Numbered from the stretch's first letter, positions 11,101 through 21,045 are shown. The stretch is 33,049 nucleotides of DNA from Apostichopus parvimensis (GCA_000934455.1 KN886527.1:1-33049), one strand, 5' to 3'. Notes: generated from the sequence alone by a model not told the origin. Numbers and translations: made by a program.

Positions 11101-14100
11101 GTTTTATAATGTGGAATATAGTAACTTGCCTACAGTTGTTGCATGAGTGTTGAAAAACACTGTACAAAGAGCGCTCTGTTGTTTGCGATGACAAGAAAAG
11201 TTTTATTTGTCAATTGGATTTCATGTAGTTGACTGTACTGAACAGGCTTGTGCAGTATTTAGTTATGAATTGCTGGATTTTGAGTCTGGATGATCCACAT
11301 ATCTGGATAATCCAGGATCCCGATAAAAGAGGTCTGGATAATCCAGTTTTCTTGTAAATTGTTTTTTTGTACACTGCTGTAGTGCAGGACATTATTATAT
11401 TGTGTGAATCAAAGCAGCAGGGTGGCCCAAGCATTTATTTTTCTATTAATAAATTAATTTTATGTTTATTTGTTGACTGTTGTCATGGAAATTTATTGAA
11501 GACTTGGTGTTGAAATTCTTGACATGGTATTGTGGTATTTCAAATTTGAAAGATCTAGTATCATTTCTACCAACAGGTTCAAACTTACTTCTTCAGAGGG
11601 TGATGATTAAAAAAGGAGAAACTTATTCAAACCTAAACTTTTTATCTTTCGATTCGGAAGCTGCTCTCTGTACTGCATCCTATGTAAGTATTCATTTCAT
11701 TTACAAGATATTGATGTCACAATGTAATATTTACATTATAATATCTTTCTGGTCTAGTAAAGGAATGGCTAGTCCAGGAAAAACGTCAGTTTCTTTATTC
11801 CCCCAAATCATAACAGGAATGGAAAAAAAGTGAGCCTAAAAAAATAAACCTTTTTTTGAGAAAAAAAAAGGGTCGCTTAAAACTTTGTTGGGCACAATAT
11901 TGTTTGAATTGGACGTAATGGTTAATGAACATGCTTCTTAGGATCAGCCAACTACTACACACACATACACACACATATCTATATCCAATGCTGAGGGGAA
12001 TCCAATAATGTGTTAATATGGATGGCATGGTGAGGATGACGACACCATGTAAAATGCAACTTTAAAGATGCTTGCGTTGCTCAGTTAGATTATGATTCTG
12101 TATTTGAAAATGAGTAGTGACTTTCTAGCCACACGAGTACATGAATGCTCAGAATTAACACAAGAAGGTAAAGACACATGTTTGGTTGATGTATATGGAA
12201 AAGTTTCAGTATTGTAATGACTGCAAATCAATTAATAATCACCGACAAAGAAGGATGTTTCTGAACCTGATATTCAGTAGAGGGAACATCAATGCTGATC
12301 TACCACAAATATGACAACCGTAGAATGAAAATTATACTCCTAAAATTTCCTGCAAATGGGTAACATGAGTTGCTGTATTTTTTGTTGTGTAAGAGGTACA
12401 TGAATATTTATGAGCGATTGCTATGTGGGTTCTGTGTTACATTATACGTTCATGTCATCTTATATTCTGTTTGTATTAGTTTCACATCTGTGAGAAACGG
12501 AGATAAATCTCAGATAACTGTCTAGTAAGTGAAATGTGATAGTAGAGGTTTTTGTTAGTTGATTCAGCAAACTAACAGGGAATAATGCATCTACATAGAA
12601 AAACATAATTGGCAAATTACTACACAAATTCCAAATATGTACGGTAACAGTTTCTGTACAAAATGATGATATTTTACAGTTATGGATATGGTATATTTTT
12701 GCAGTAGATTAGGTTTCCATTATGTATCATTTGTGTTGATATTTGTGCTATGCCATTGCAGTATAGTGTGTAGCTGTCATGTATACCAGCTGACGATGTT
12801 ACATCCTATGGAAACCCAACCGGAGTTGTAGTTAAAATATTCGTTTGTTTGTTGTTTTGTCAAATTCTAGCTGATAACTCCTGCAGGTTGGTCTTACAAT
12901 AGGTCTAAGTTAATACCTGTTTTACATGAACTCTGAAAACATGAAGTGGGGCAAGTTAGTTCATAGTTTTGTTTCTTTCATAGAAAAATTTAGAAGAAAG
13001 AAACCAGAAGATTGGGGAATCAGACGTTACAGTGCAAGGAATTGAGAGGACCATTCACTCTTTCAAAGGACTTCCTACATCTTGGCAATCATACTACCTA
13101 TCAGATGGGTAAGAAGCTGAATGGTAGATAAAGATTTACTACCCTGTCAGATGGGTAAGAAGCTGAATGGTAGATAAAGATGGTGAGATGGGTGTGTATA
13201 GGGGGAACAAGCTACCTGTCAGATGGGTAAGAAGCTGAATGGTAGATAAAGATTGTGATATGGGTGTGTATAGGGGGACTTACTACCCTGTCAGATGGGT
13301 AAGAAGCTGAATGGTAGATAGAGATGGTGAGATGGGTGTGTATAGGGGAAACATACTACCTGTCAGATGGGTAAGAAGCTGAATGGTAGATAGAGATGGT
13401 GAGATGGGTGTGTATAGGGGGATATATACTACCTGTCAGATGGGTAAGAAGCTGAATGGTAGATAAAGATTGTGATATGGGTGGTAGATAAAGATGGTGA
13501 GATGGGTGTGTATAGGGGAAACATTCTACCTGTCAGATGGGTAAGAAGCTGAATGGTAGATAAGATTGTGAGATGGGTGTGTATAGGGGATTCATACTAC
13601 CTGTTAGATGGGTTAGAAACTGAAATTGGTAGAAAGAGATGGTGAGATGGGTGTGTAGAGGGGGACTTACTACCTGTCAGATGGGTAAGAAGCTGAATGG
13701 TAGATAGAGATGAAATAGCATCTGGTTTGAATTTCATTTGCTGAAAACAATGCCTTTGAAGAGACATCTAACCTTCATTCACCTCATTCGTGAATCTGCT
13801 CCTCAATCAGGTGACAAAAGTGTCAAAAACCAATAATTATGGTCATAAGTTAAACAGTTGCCATCTCAATATTAACTTTTTCAATACTTCTCCAGGAGGT
13901 AGGCTGCAAACAAGGGTTTAATAGTAATCACATCAGAGCATTAATTTGTAAAGTAGGAATAGAAGTTAACCTAGCAGTGATTTAATATAGCCAGAAATAC
14001 AGCGTCATGCTCTTTGCAAACCACTTCTATCGTGGAAACAACTTAAATAGTTCTACTTTGAAACAAGTTCATGCAAACAAATTTTCTAGTCAGTGATATA

Positions 14101-16142
14101 GGTGGGCCAAACTTACCATGTTGGATTTAGCCAATAACCAAAAGTCCAAAGCACATAAAGAAATAAAATTTCAAATGAGTAAATAAATGATAATAGATAT
14201 ACTTATGTAGGATACATTATTCAACATGAATACATATTTTTTGTATATATTATTTTTCATGACATCAGTCATCTGACAAGTCGTGTACAGGTCGGATCAC
14301 CAGTCATGATGAGGTTACTCGCTCTTCCACCACCAATCCACAAAGATGAACAGAGAGCTGCCATCAGCATCCCCAAGAAACCAATCAACTGGGAGGAAGA
14401 CATGCAGCTGTATTCAAAGTTTCTGGACAGAAAAGTAAGATGAAGAATATTGACGTAGATAAAGGAGGGGAGGAAGGGGGTGAAGGTAACGGACAGGGCA
14501 ACAGAGAGGCCAAGTATAATTGCTTTTCCAAGTACATTTTATCATGACATAAACTTTGAATCATAGATAGTAATAAACTTGATCTGTTTTAGTGTGATAG
14601 AAACTGTAAAGTGGCGTGAGACATGTGGCTTTTATTTGTATAAGGTTTGCCACTCCTGAGGAAATTGGTTGAAATTCCATTCTAGGCAAATTATGTCTTT
14701 GCTCTTTCAAAGTTTGCCTCCATTGTTCCTTTTTCAGCCTTCCGGTTTAACATGTGCAGATGTATAAACTTGTTTTGAAAAACAAAACTAGAGAAGAAAA
14801 GTGTGGAGTCATGTTTTTCAAGTTTGATATTTTTCTGCCGTGTATGTAAATTTCTCCACATCTTTGTAGGCTCATCTTGGTTTTAACTTTCTCCCCGTTT
14901 CTATGGTGTTTTAATATGAGAAAGTCAACATCATTCTGTATATAGAGAAAGAATGTACCCTGTGTGATAAAAACAGTCCTTCAGCTTGAGTGGGTGGGTC
15001 CTTTGGTGACTGATGATATTAAAATTCAAGTATGCTTCCAGCAGCAATGCAATGTTATCACAAAATACAGTTTTTCACTTCATAATGGTAAAGATGAGTT
15101 GAATTTAACAATTTTTTCTAATGACACAGAGGATTACAATTATAAATTTGGACAACATTTTATTTGGATAAAGACAAAAACAAAAATTCCCAAGAAAAAG
15201 TAAACTTTCCTCTAGATTTTCCTGAAAGGAGCAGGTGGTTGAGGTTCTTTATAATACAAGTCTATTGCTCTTACCATGAGATACATGTGTTGTTTTCCAT
15301 ATCAGCTATTCCTTCTCACTCAAAATGGTGGCATCCACTGATCATAAGCCAACTTATTGATGACAGAGACGTTTTTAATCCACAGTCGTTTAAACTGCAA
15401 ATTAAGGTAGACCTAATTGCATATGCTAGTATTGTGCTTCTGTTATTATAGTGTTGTTGATGTAGAAAACCAGTGCTGATATTTCTCTTGAAAAGCAACA
15501 TATTTTATTGAGGTATTTGCACCTGCTGTGACACTGATGAAAGAAGAAACACCAACATTAGATATTACATTATTTTCTTGTCTTCATGGTGGATATGTCA
15601 CAATATATATGTGTCAAATTGAGAGACCCGTTTTCAGAGAGATATTTCGCTGGAAAGAATGGGTTATAAAATGATATGCAGGGATATATATTTTGCTTGT
15701 ACTGATGCAGGATGAGACCGTTTAAAAGAGGTTGATAAATATCCTCATTTTGGAGGTTTAATGTCCCAAACTGGCAACTTCCACACCATCACAAAATTCT
15801 TTTCAAAGAAAATAAAAATGCTCCTTGATTCGATAAATTGCTTTCCTATGAACTGATGATGCATCGTTTTATTCTTTGACTATTTAGGAGGAACTTAAAG
15901 GAGACCACGCAACCTACATGAAAAGGCACCCAGAGTTAAAAGCTCTGCTTGCAGACTTTTTACAGTTTCTGCTGCTCAGAAAGCCAGAAGATGTGGTCGC
16001 ATTTGCCGCAGACTATTTCGCTTCCTTCTCTTCAACGACAAAATCCGGTAGCGCTTATGCTACGTCCAACGAGGCAAGATTCGTCCCACGACCAGAATCG
16101 CCTTTCAAGAAAAGTCAGATGCAAGCTTCCTATGCAAGTTGA
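2101..16142 (+). CDS. CATIP: CATIP, ciliogenesis-associated TTC17-interacting protein (5' partial, nine exons)
   Basis: In vertebrates CATIP binds TTC17 and promotes actin polymerisation needed for cilium formation, and it matters for sperm. Nine exons were joined here: 2101-2159, 3380-3565, 3921-3976, 4932-5018, 10065-10125, 11577-11683, 12984-13108, 14269-14434 and 15888-16142. Every junction is GT-AG and every phase matches, giving about 366 codons with no internal stop; the human protein is about 387 residues, so only a short N-terminus is missing. Recognition rests on blocks I recall from the family: VTISDTGKELGEFSITV, LLVHANSHG, TLEQQHHEYVK and HLTSRVQVGSPV. The last exon encodes HPELKALLADFLQFLL followed by PEDVVAFAADYF, a pattern typical of RIIa/DPY30-like dimerisation-docking helices. 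No start-codon exon was identified. Introns 3, 4 and 7 carry minisatellites or a retroelement. It converges on EXOG. Confidence 0.88.
3380..3565 (+). CDS. CATIP: CATIP visible exon 2
   Basis: The acceptor is TTTTCTTGCAG ending at 3379 and the donor is CACAG|GTACAT at 3566. It encodes the best conserved N-terminal block, from SEEVKESLFGDG through VTISDTGKELGEFS to HANSHGTIDSVPMG. It enters completing a Ser codon and leaves with one base of an Ala codon. Confidence 0.88.
3921..3976 (+). CDS. CATIP: CATIP visible exon 3
   Basis: This short exon lies between acceptor TTTTCTTAG (ends 3920) and donor AAG|GTAAGT (3977). It encodes YVTHNLKTLEQQHHEYVK, where the LEQQ-HEYVK string is a strong family signature. 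It enters in phase 1 and ends in phase 0. Confidence 0.88.
4133..4650. repeat. Minisatellite, about 42-bp unit made of two related 21-bp halves
   Basis: The array lies in CATIP intron 3. The unit alternates TGTAACATCTATAGAACCCA-like and TGTAACATCCATAGACTGCT-like halves, giving about 12 double units that are well kept from 4180 to 4550 and decay at both ends. The period is a multiple of three, so the array is open in several frames on both strands (for example 4280-4597 plus and 4257-4475 minus). Those frames encode only the repeat and are not treated as genes. Confidence 0.95.
4932..5018 (+). CDS. CATIP: CATIP visible exon 4
   Basis: The acceptor is GCTCCTTTGAACAG ending at 4931 and the donor is GAG|GTAAGA at 5019. 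The 29 codons include KKTFVTIQDGQYIMNRIV. Both ends are phase 0. The following intron, about 5 kb, carries the antisense DIRS-like element. Confidence 0.85.
5521..5593. repeat. 37-bp tandem duplication
   Basis: GTCAAATATTTACAATCAA followed by GAAAGTGGCTGTGTAA occurs at 5521-5556 and again from 5558, with one mismatch. It lies about 180 bp left of the DIRS-like element and is a simple local duplication. Confidence 0.9.
5874..6640 (-). pseudogene. Broken reverse transcriptase of the DIRS-like element
   Basis: The RT palm pieces are spread over at least two frames between 6529 and 6005. The catalytic YxDD box appears as VYLHDWLVL (about 6258-6290): the first aspartate codon reads CAC (His), a single-base change from GAC. 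The thumb/connection piece LLGLMASLVNIIPSCRLRMR lies near 5920-6010. The lost aspartate and the frameshifts make it non-functional. Confidence 0.75.
6566..7530 (-). pseudogene. Broken gag-like region of the DIRS-like element
   Basis: Minus-strand frames give acidic, helix-prone pieces: one holds EEDEQILEQEAFQIMWLLGP upstream, and after a frame change IESRLANIQAAMGWLEGETQ and DLFASQFAEAVQREFTRRL follow. A stop splits the first frame near 7425. Downstream the frame drifts through Arg/Ser/Pro-rich sequence into the first RT residues (EIQALLDKGIVSTMG). DIRS gag proteins are poorly conserved, so the assignment comes mainly from position before the RT. Confidence 0.6.
8147..8173. repeat. 9-bp inverted repeat at the presumed 5' end of the DIRS-like element
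   Basis: ATCCCCAAA (8147-8155) and TTTGGGGAT (8165-8173) are perfect inverted copies around a 9-base spacer. They lie where the leader of the antisense element should begin and may mark its terminal repeat. No matching copy was seen at the truncated left end. Confidence 0.7.
8950..9205. repeat. Four-copy tandem repeat, about 62-bp unit
   Basis: Each unit holds TTTAGTCATGGTATATATGC, then TAACATTTCCAGTAGAAATC, then TACTTTTTATGCCCTTAATT. The shared block starts at 8972, 9034, 9097 and 9159. Differences are a few substitutions and T-run length. It lies in CATIP intron 4 and has no coding sense. Confidence 0.95.
9757..9909 (+). repeat. Interspersed repeat, left copy of an inverted pair
   Basis: From ACATTAAACCTC to GGGTCTCTCAAT this stretch is closely matched by the reverse complement of 15618-15764. 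Shared blocks include CATCCTGCATCAGTACAAGC and CATTTTATAACCCATTCTTT with few differences. It is a dispersed repeat of unknown family; no coding frame or target-site duplication is evident. It ends 155 bp before CATIP exon 5. Confidence 0.9.
10065..10125 (+). CDS. CATIP: CATIP visible exon 5
   Basis: The acceptor is TTTACATCAG ending at 10064 and the donor is GAAG|GTAAGA at 10126. It encodes NTTRTEQTFSVEAMNGFISE plus the first base of a Gly codon. Entry is phase 0, matching exon 4. Confidence 0.82.
11303..11346. repeat. Two copies of the palindrome CTGGATAATCCAG
   Basis: The 13-bp palindrome occurs at 11303-11315 and 11334-11346, with a degraded copy (CTGGATGATCCACA) starting at 11287. It lies in CATIP intron 5. 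The core TAATCC/GGATTA fits K50-class homeodomain sites but may equally be remains of a DNA transposon end. Confidence 0.7.
11577..11683 (+). CDS. CATIP: CATIP visible exon 6
   Basis: The acceptor is CTACCAACAG ending at 11576 and the donor is TAT|GTAAGT at 11684. It encodes SNLLLQRVMIKKGETYSN and LSFDSEAALCTASY after completing a Gly codon. It ends in phase 0. Confidence 0.85.
12984..13108 (+). CDS. CATIP: CATIP visible exon 7
   Basis: The acceptor is GTTTCTTTCATAG ending at 12983. It encodes KNLEERNQKIGESDVTVQGI and SFKGLPTSWQSYYLSDG, ending at GATGG|GTAAGA (donor at 13109). The donor leaves phase 2, so reading past it gives GGG TAA, an immediate stop. This boundary is the first member of the 72-bp minisatellite that follows. 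Confidence 0.85.
13090..13712. repeat. 72-bp minisatellite that replicates the CATIP exon 7 splice donor
   Basis: The unit reads CTACCTGTCAGATGGGTAAG then AAGCTGAATGGTAGATAAAG then a variable ATGGTGAGATGGGTGTGTAT-AGGGG part. The donor-like GT lies at 13109 (the real one), 13155, 13227, 13299, 13371, 13444, 13541, 13612 and 13685. Spacing is mostly 71-73 bp, with one short (46) and one long (97) interval. Seven of the eight extra copies keep GATGG|GTAAG; the one at 13612 reads GTTAG. The array begins inside the exon, so it grew from the exon-intron boundary. Confidence 0.96.
14269..14434 (+). CDS. CATIP: CATIP visible exon 8
   Basis: The acceptor is TTTTTCATGACATCAG ending at 14268. This choice completes a Gly codon and gives HLTSRVQVGSPVMMRLLALP, then PPIHKDEQRAAISIPKKPIN. 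The tempting TACAG at 14288-14290 would hit a stop with the incoming phase. The donor is AAA|GTAAGA at 14435, phase 0. Confidence 0.82.
15618..15764 (-). repeat. Interspersed repeat, right copy of the inverted pair
   Basis: This is the reverse-complement partner of 9757-9909, about 147 bp, with small insertions and deletions between copies. It lies in CATIP intron 8 and ends 124 bp before exon 9. Confidence 0.9.
15888..16142 (+). CDS. CATIP: CATIP last coding exon, RIIa-like C-terminus
   Basis: The acceptor is TTTGACTATTTAG ending at 15887, in phase 0. The frame runs to TGA at 16140-16142. It encodes HPELKALLADFLQFLLL and PEDVVAFAADYFASF, two amphipathic helices of the RIIa/DPY30-like docking type, which normally dimerise and bind amphipathic helices of partner proteins. 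A Ser/Pro-rich tail follows. Confidence 0.9.
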   Translation, partial: EELKGDHATYMKRHPELKALLADFLQFLLLRKPEDVVAFAADYFASFSSTTKSGSAYATSNEARFVPRPESPFKKSQMQASYAS

Positions 16143-19100
16143 TTTGTGTGAAGTCACAGACACAGACAGAAATCTTTATTTGCAATAATTTGTTCCTTTC
16201 ATATTCCTCAGAATTTTACCACAAACCTATGACATCTGTTGACTATGTTTACACATTTTTTTTTCCTTGGCTGTTCATTTGTCATAACATCTTAATGGCA
16301 GTATTTACAATAAGAATGGTATTGCAAAGAAGAAAATATACTTCTAGCTTTGCTCAGTGCATCTGAAGAAGGAAATTAATAATTATCTAAGATGTTTTGA
16401 AATATCTGCAATTCTGCCATTATTTTAATTATACTAGTGTGTGTGTGTCTCCATCACTTAATTTTATACCTTCTAGGGACTTTACAATGAAACCTAAATA
16501 TGCTTTGCTTGCTGGTGATATCTGTGCCACTGTAACAGTATAGTGAACACAATGTCCTCAAAAAGTATTGCACACAAATTAATGAAAAACTGTCACAGAA
16601 ATTTGAAAGTTTTCATTGTAAGTTTCTGAAATATTGTATGGCAACGTGGGATATGGTACTTGTTATTCCGTTGAAGATTAAATTGTGGTACTCCCAACTG
16701 GACATATTCTTCAGATGAGTCAGTTTCTTTCGTCAAAGTGCGGTTGTAACCAAATAGAGTAGTCATGCTCTAGCGAAAGTATATGTTGAAAGAGTGAAAT
16801 AAAAAGGCGAATAAAAAACAAATAGCCGACAGAATAAAATACTACCAATACACTTGTCAAGTTAATTCTAAAATGCAATCTGGACATCATCTTTTACAAG
16901 CCCTCTGGCAATATTTATAGATGTATAGATTGTACTAACAACAAGGAGAGACTGGTAAACTACATAGTGAAACAGGAATTAATTTAGTGATCTAGCACAA
17001 TATTATCTTCATCTTGAACATAGATATCTCTTTATTTATAACTTGATGCTTCATTTCTTGTTGAAAATAGTTTTAGGCATTCAGTTGGCTACAGATGGCC
17101 ATTGATATTACTATTAATTTGTCCCATAAAGGTAAGGAGTGGTGTTGTTTGTAACTTTATATTTATTATAGCCATAGTTTGTTGACAAGACAACCTTTAC
17201 CACCCAAATTTCAAATATTTATTTTTCCAGGTTCAGAGGTTGGGGGTTAGGATGCTTAGATGGAGTAACTGCGCCCACTTTACTTACACTCAGGAAGCTA
17301 GGAATTACATGTCTGAAGCTCATATCATAAGCACCATTCATGAAAATGAAAATTTATGATAATTTGGCTTCAGGACAAGTTCAGTGCCCTTGGCTTGAAT
17401 ACTGGCTGTGTTAGGCACGATTTGTTTCAAAATATACATGCATAAAGATCTGATATTTCTCCTTCTAATATTAGGAGTAAAACTTGTCTTGAAATGGGGA
17501 AAAGTTAAACAAGCATATATGTGAATGTGGGTTAGGAAATGTAAATTGTTGATGAGGCAAGCTTACAAACAAGTAGTTTCATAGATATCATTGGTAGTAG
17601 ATCTTGACATTTATATCAATATAGACTCATTAGTATATATAATAGTAACTTTGAAATGTCCTGCAGATAAGAAACATTTGTCAGTGAGGTTAGTTTTCAT
17701 GGCCTCCGAATCATCTTCAGTTTTAAGGATATGGATGGTTTACTGCAGAGGACATGCCATCTGGATTTAAGAGATCCCAGAATATCTTGTTAATAGTTTG
17801 TCTATACAATGTGTGAGAAATATAGGATTGGTATTCTGATGACAAATGTAACTGCTGTGTTATTTTGCAATTTGTATTTTGATTTGACGATTGTTTGCTT
17901 GTGATAAAGCTTCCAGAAATGTACCTATTGCATGGGATGGAATACATATATTCTGTGGTAAACTCCACTTGACAGTTTAAATATAATTTACTTATATATT
18001 AATATCTATGGTTGTTACATAACAGTCATAAATCTCATTGATTTTGTCCTTTGTTTTCATGTGATTTATACAGCATGTTTGGCAACCTTATTATTATTCC
18101 AACTTTTGCATTAGTTTTGGCTATGAATAAGTATGTATTTTGTTACCATAATCTCTGCAGTAGTGATAGTCACACTGTTGTTGCACACTATGATATATTG
18201 TTAAACAGCAAACGTAGAGATAGTTACAGAGTGGGTGCTTTCCCATGAGTGTATAACAATCAAACAAGAATCAATTATAACAATAAACAAGAACACTAGT
18301 GTTCAGGGTGTTATTGATTCATGTAAAGTGTGAAGTCTTGAGGGTGGGGGGGGGGGATGGGGTTACCTTGTATGGGTTATTGGGCATTGTGTGAGGATGT
18401 CATACTAATACTCCACTACTGGTGCCAAGGTTATTAGGATAAGCTGTTAGTTGAAAGTGTGTCCTACTATGATTTAATTCAGTCATTGTTCCCTAGTTAA
18501 ATGGTCTGGTCTGCCAAGTTTCCAGATCATGCAGGGTCAGTGAATAGGAACTGAAGAAGACTCAAAACTACATTTGATAGAATTTAATTTCATATTGAGG
18601 GGAAGGGAAATTGGGAGGGTTGGGCAGGGGGTGGATTAGAATTGAGGAATGAAATTATAGGGGCAGAAACAATAGCAGAGTGAGTGCATCATTAGCTTCC
18701 TAACATTATACATGTATGAATTAAAATGAGAAGTTTGTATATTTGATTTCTTTAAACATTTCTCAGAGAGTTGCTATGTCTTCTGTTTCCATATTCTGCA
18801 GTTCATTGTGTATATTGTTTGTTCACTCTGTAAATGTGAAAACTGGCAAATACTTTGATTTTCTTCTTTATTGATTGCCAAATTTTATGACTAATTTGGT
18901 CAGTTTTGTACATAACTTGAATTGACCTCTGAATTGTACAAGTTTGCAATAAAAAACACCCATAGATGTATGTATATTTACCATCGTTTTTTCTCTCTAC
19001 TTTTGTCAGTATTCTGAATGAGATATAGTTGTAAAGTAGTTTACCCTTAATGTGGTATGTTTTTTATCCTGATTGAGGTGCTTCTTTATCCTGTGTGAGG

Positions 19101-19214
19101 TAATCATTAAGATAACATCATCGAATTAGGTCAAAATATTTTCACTTCAGCCTGCCATTACAAAAATAAATAAATAAAAAGTTAGAACTAGGGAACCATC
19201 CAAATGCCAACTAG
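16143..19214 (+). other. CATIP 3' region, probable long 3' UTR and spacer
   Basis: No coding frame is supported here. Two clusters of poly(A) signals stand out: AATAAA at 16798-16803 and 16810-16815, and AATAAA at 18948-18953 in a T/G-rich setting with TGTATGTATAT downstream. The 3' UTR may therefore be about 0.7 or 2.8 kb. The second half has G-rich tracts at 18342-18362 and 18599-18631 and many AT-rich elements. Confidence 0.5.
18948..18953 (+). other. Candidate poly(A) signal (distal)
   Basis: AATAAA is preceded by an AT-rich stretch with TTTGTACATAAC and followed by TGTATGTATATTT, a usual U/GU-rich downstream element. The nearer signals at 16798-16815 are alternatives for the CATIP transcript. 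Confidence 0.45.
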
Positions 19215-21045
19215 ACATGACTGTGTCACCGGAGTGACACGGACCCAGCCATTTATCCTTTCATGACCTTTGACCCTAAATCTGTGTATACCTCATAGAA
19301 ACTGGTGAAAAGCAATGCACAATGTGTTAGTCGCATTATCATAGGCATCGGAGTAAATTAAATCGACACCTAGATGACCGCATTTGATCTTTGACCCCAT
19401 AACCGTAGGTCTTATGCAGAGGTCAACATCGACTTTTGTTTGTTGTTTTCTAACATGCAGTTTCTTTTAAGAAGGCCTATTTGCTTTAAATTACATTACA
19501 ATCATGAGATTCAAAGCTTTAATTTAAATTGGATTTTGAAAAAGGGTAAATCTGCAAAGTGGGTGTGTCGAATAGGCTACTAACACATTTGCATGAATTT
19601 TGACCCCACAAGCAGAGGTCATATAATAAGGTAGTCATTGATTTTTCTTAATCTTTTATCAAGGCCTACAAGATGGCACATTTAGTTCTGTTTTGACCTG
19701 GTTTTAATTTTTTTTGCACAGTTAACGTTTATGACCCTTGTGACGTCATGCATGACCTTCGACCCTAATTGTGCACAACCCAAAGACACTGACTACAGTT
19801 CATTCATATGCCATACGGCCATAGGTCATATGAAGAGGTCACCATTGACAAATTTCAAATTTCTGTCCGAAGCCAACATGCTGACACTGTTACTGTTGCC
19901 ATTTCAGATTGTTTGAAATGTGACCTTTCTTTGACCTCTTAACCATATGTCAGATGAAAAGATCACTGTGGACAATTTTGAATGTCTGCCAAAGTACGTG
20001 AACATGATGACTTTGTTACTTTTTTCCATTTGGGGTTGTTCGTGATTTGACCTTTCTTTGACCTTTGACCCCTCAACCGTAAGTCAGACAAAGAGGTCGC
20101 TGTGGACTATTTTGGATGTCTACGAAAGGTGAATATGAAGACTTTGTTACTTTTTCCATTTGGGGTTGTTTGTGATTTGACATTTCTTTGACCTTTAACT
20201 GTAAGTTAGACAAAGAGGTCAATGTGGACAATTTTGGATGCCTGTCCAAGGTGAACATGTTGACACTGTTACTTTTGCCATTTGAGGTTATTTGTGATTT
20301 GACCTTTGACCCCTTAACCATAGGTTGGACGAAGAGGTCACTGTGGACAATTTTGGATGTCTGCCAAAGGTGAACATGTTGACACTGTTACGTTTGCCAT
20401 TTGAGGTTGTTTGTGATTTGATCTTTCTTTGACCTTTGACCCATAACCATAGGTTGGACGAAGAGGTCACCGTGGACATTGTTTTATGTTTGTCCAAGGC
20501 CAACACATTGACACTGTTACTTTTATCATTTGAGCTTGTTTTATATTTGACCTTGTTTTTGACTCTTGTGACCCCAAATGACCTTTGATCAAAATTTCAA
20601 AAAATAAGTTTTGTAGAGGGCTTCAAGCTTTATCATATGCATAAGACATATGATCAGGCTACATAATCTGTAGGAGTAGCGTTTTTTGTAAATTTTACAT
20701 CTTGACCTTTGACCCCTTAACCGTATGTCGGATGAAAAGGTCAAGGTTGACTTTTCTTTATCTTTGGTCATGATCTACAAGATGAGATATTCAATTTTGC
20801 AATTTGAGCTTATTCTATTTTTTTCTGCACTGTTAACCATTTTGACCCTAGTGACCCCTGTGTGACCTTTGACCCCAAACTGGTCATGGCCTGAGGTACC
20901 CTTACAGTCAATGATTCTTGTGACTAAGTTTGGTGAACCACGGTAAAGGCATGTACGAACTATAGCGATTCCTGTGACAGAAAGAAGAAGAAGAAACAGT
21001 AAGATACAAGACCCAGCCCGCACTTTGTGCATGGCTGGGTAATAA
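19215..21045. repeat. 1.8-kb hairpin-bounded repeat with internal TGACCTTTGACC units
   Basis: The left end has a perfect hairpin, GTGTCAC (19223-19229), loop CGGA, GTGACAC (19234-19240), then ACCCAGCC (19243-19250). The right end has ACCCAGCC (21011-21018) paired with GGCTGGGT (21033-21040), inner stem GCAC/GTGC. Between them, diverged units of about 120-150 bp recur, each with a TGACCTTTGACCCC-type line, an AACCATAGGTC-GA-GAGGTCA line and a GTGGACAATTTTGGATGTCT line. The clearest copies lie at 19920-20520. No coding frame is supported. It is probably a non-autonomous transposon or composite satellite of a family common in marine invertebrates, named here only by structure. Confidence 0.75.

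Noticed and set aside
14288-14290. TACAG as the acceptor for CATIP exon 8
   Set aside because: With the incoming phase it leads to a stop within seven codons; the CATCAG at 14268 keeps the frame and adds conserved residues.
14964-15451. Two overlapping plus-strand frames in CATIP intron 8
   Set aside because: They do not match CATIP family sequence, and exons 8 and 9 join in phase without them.
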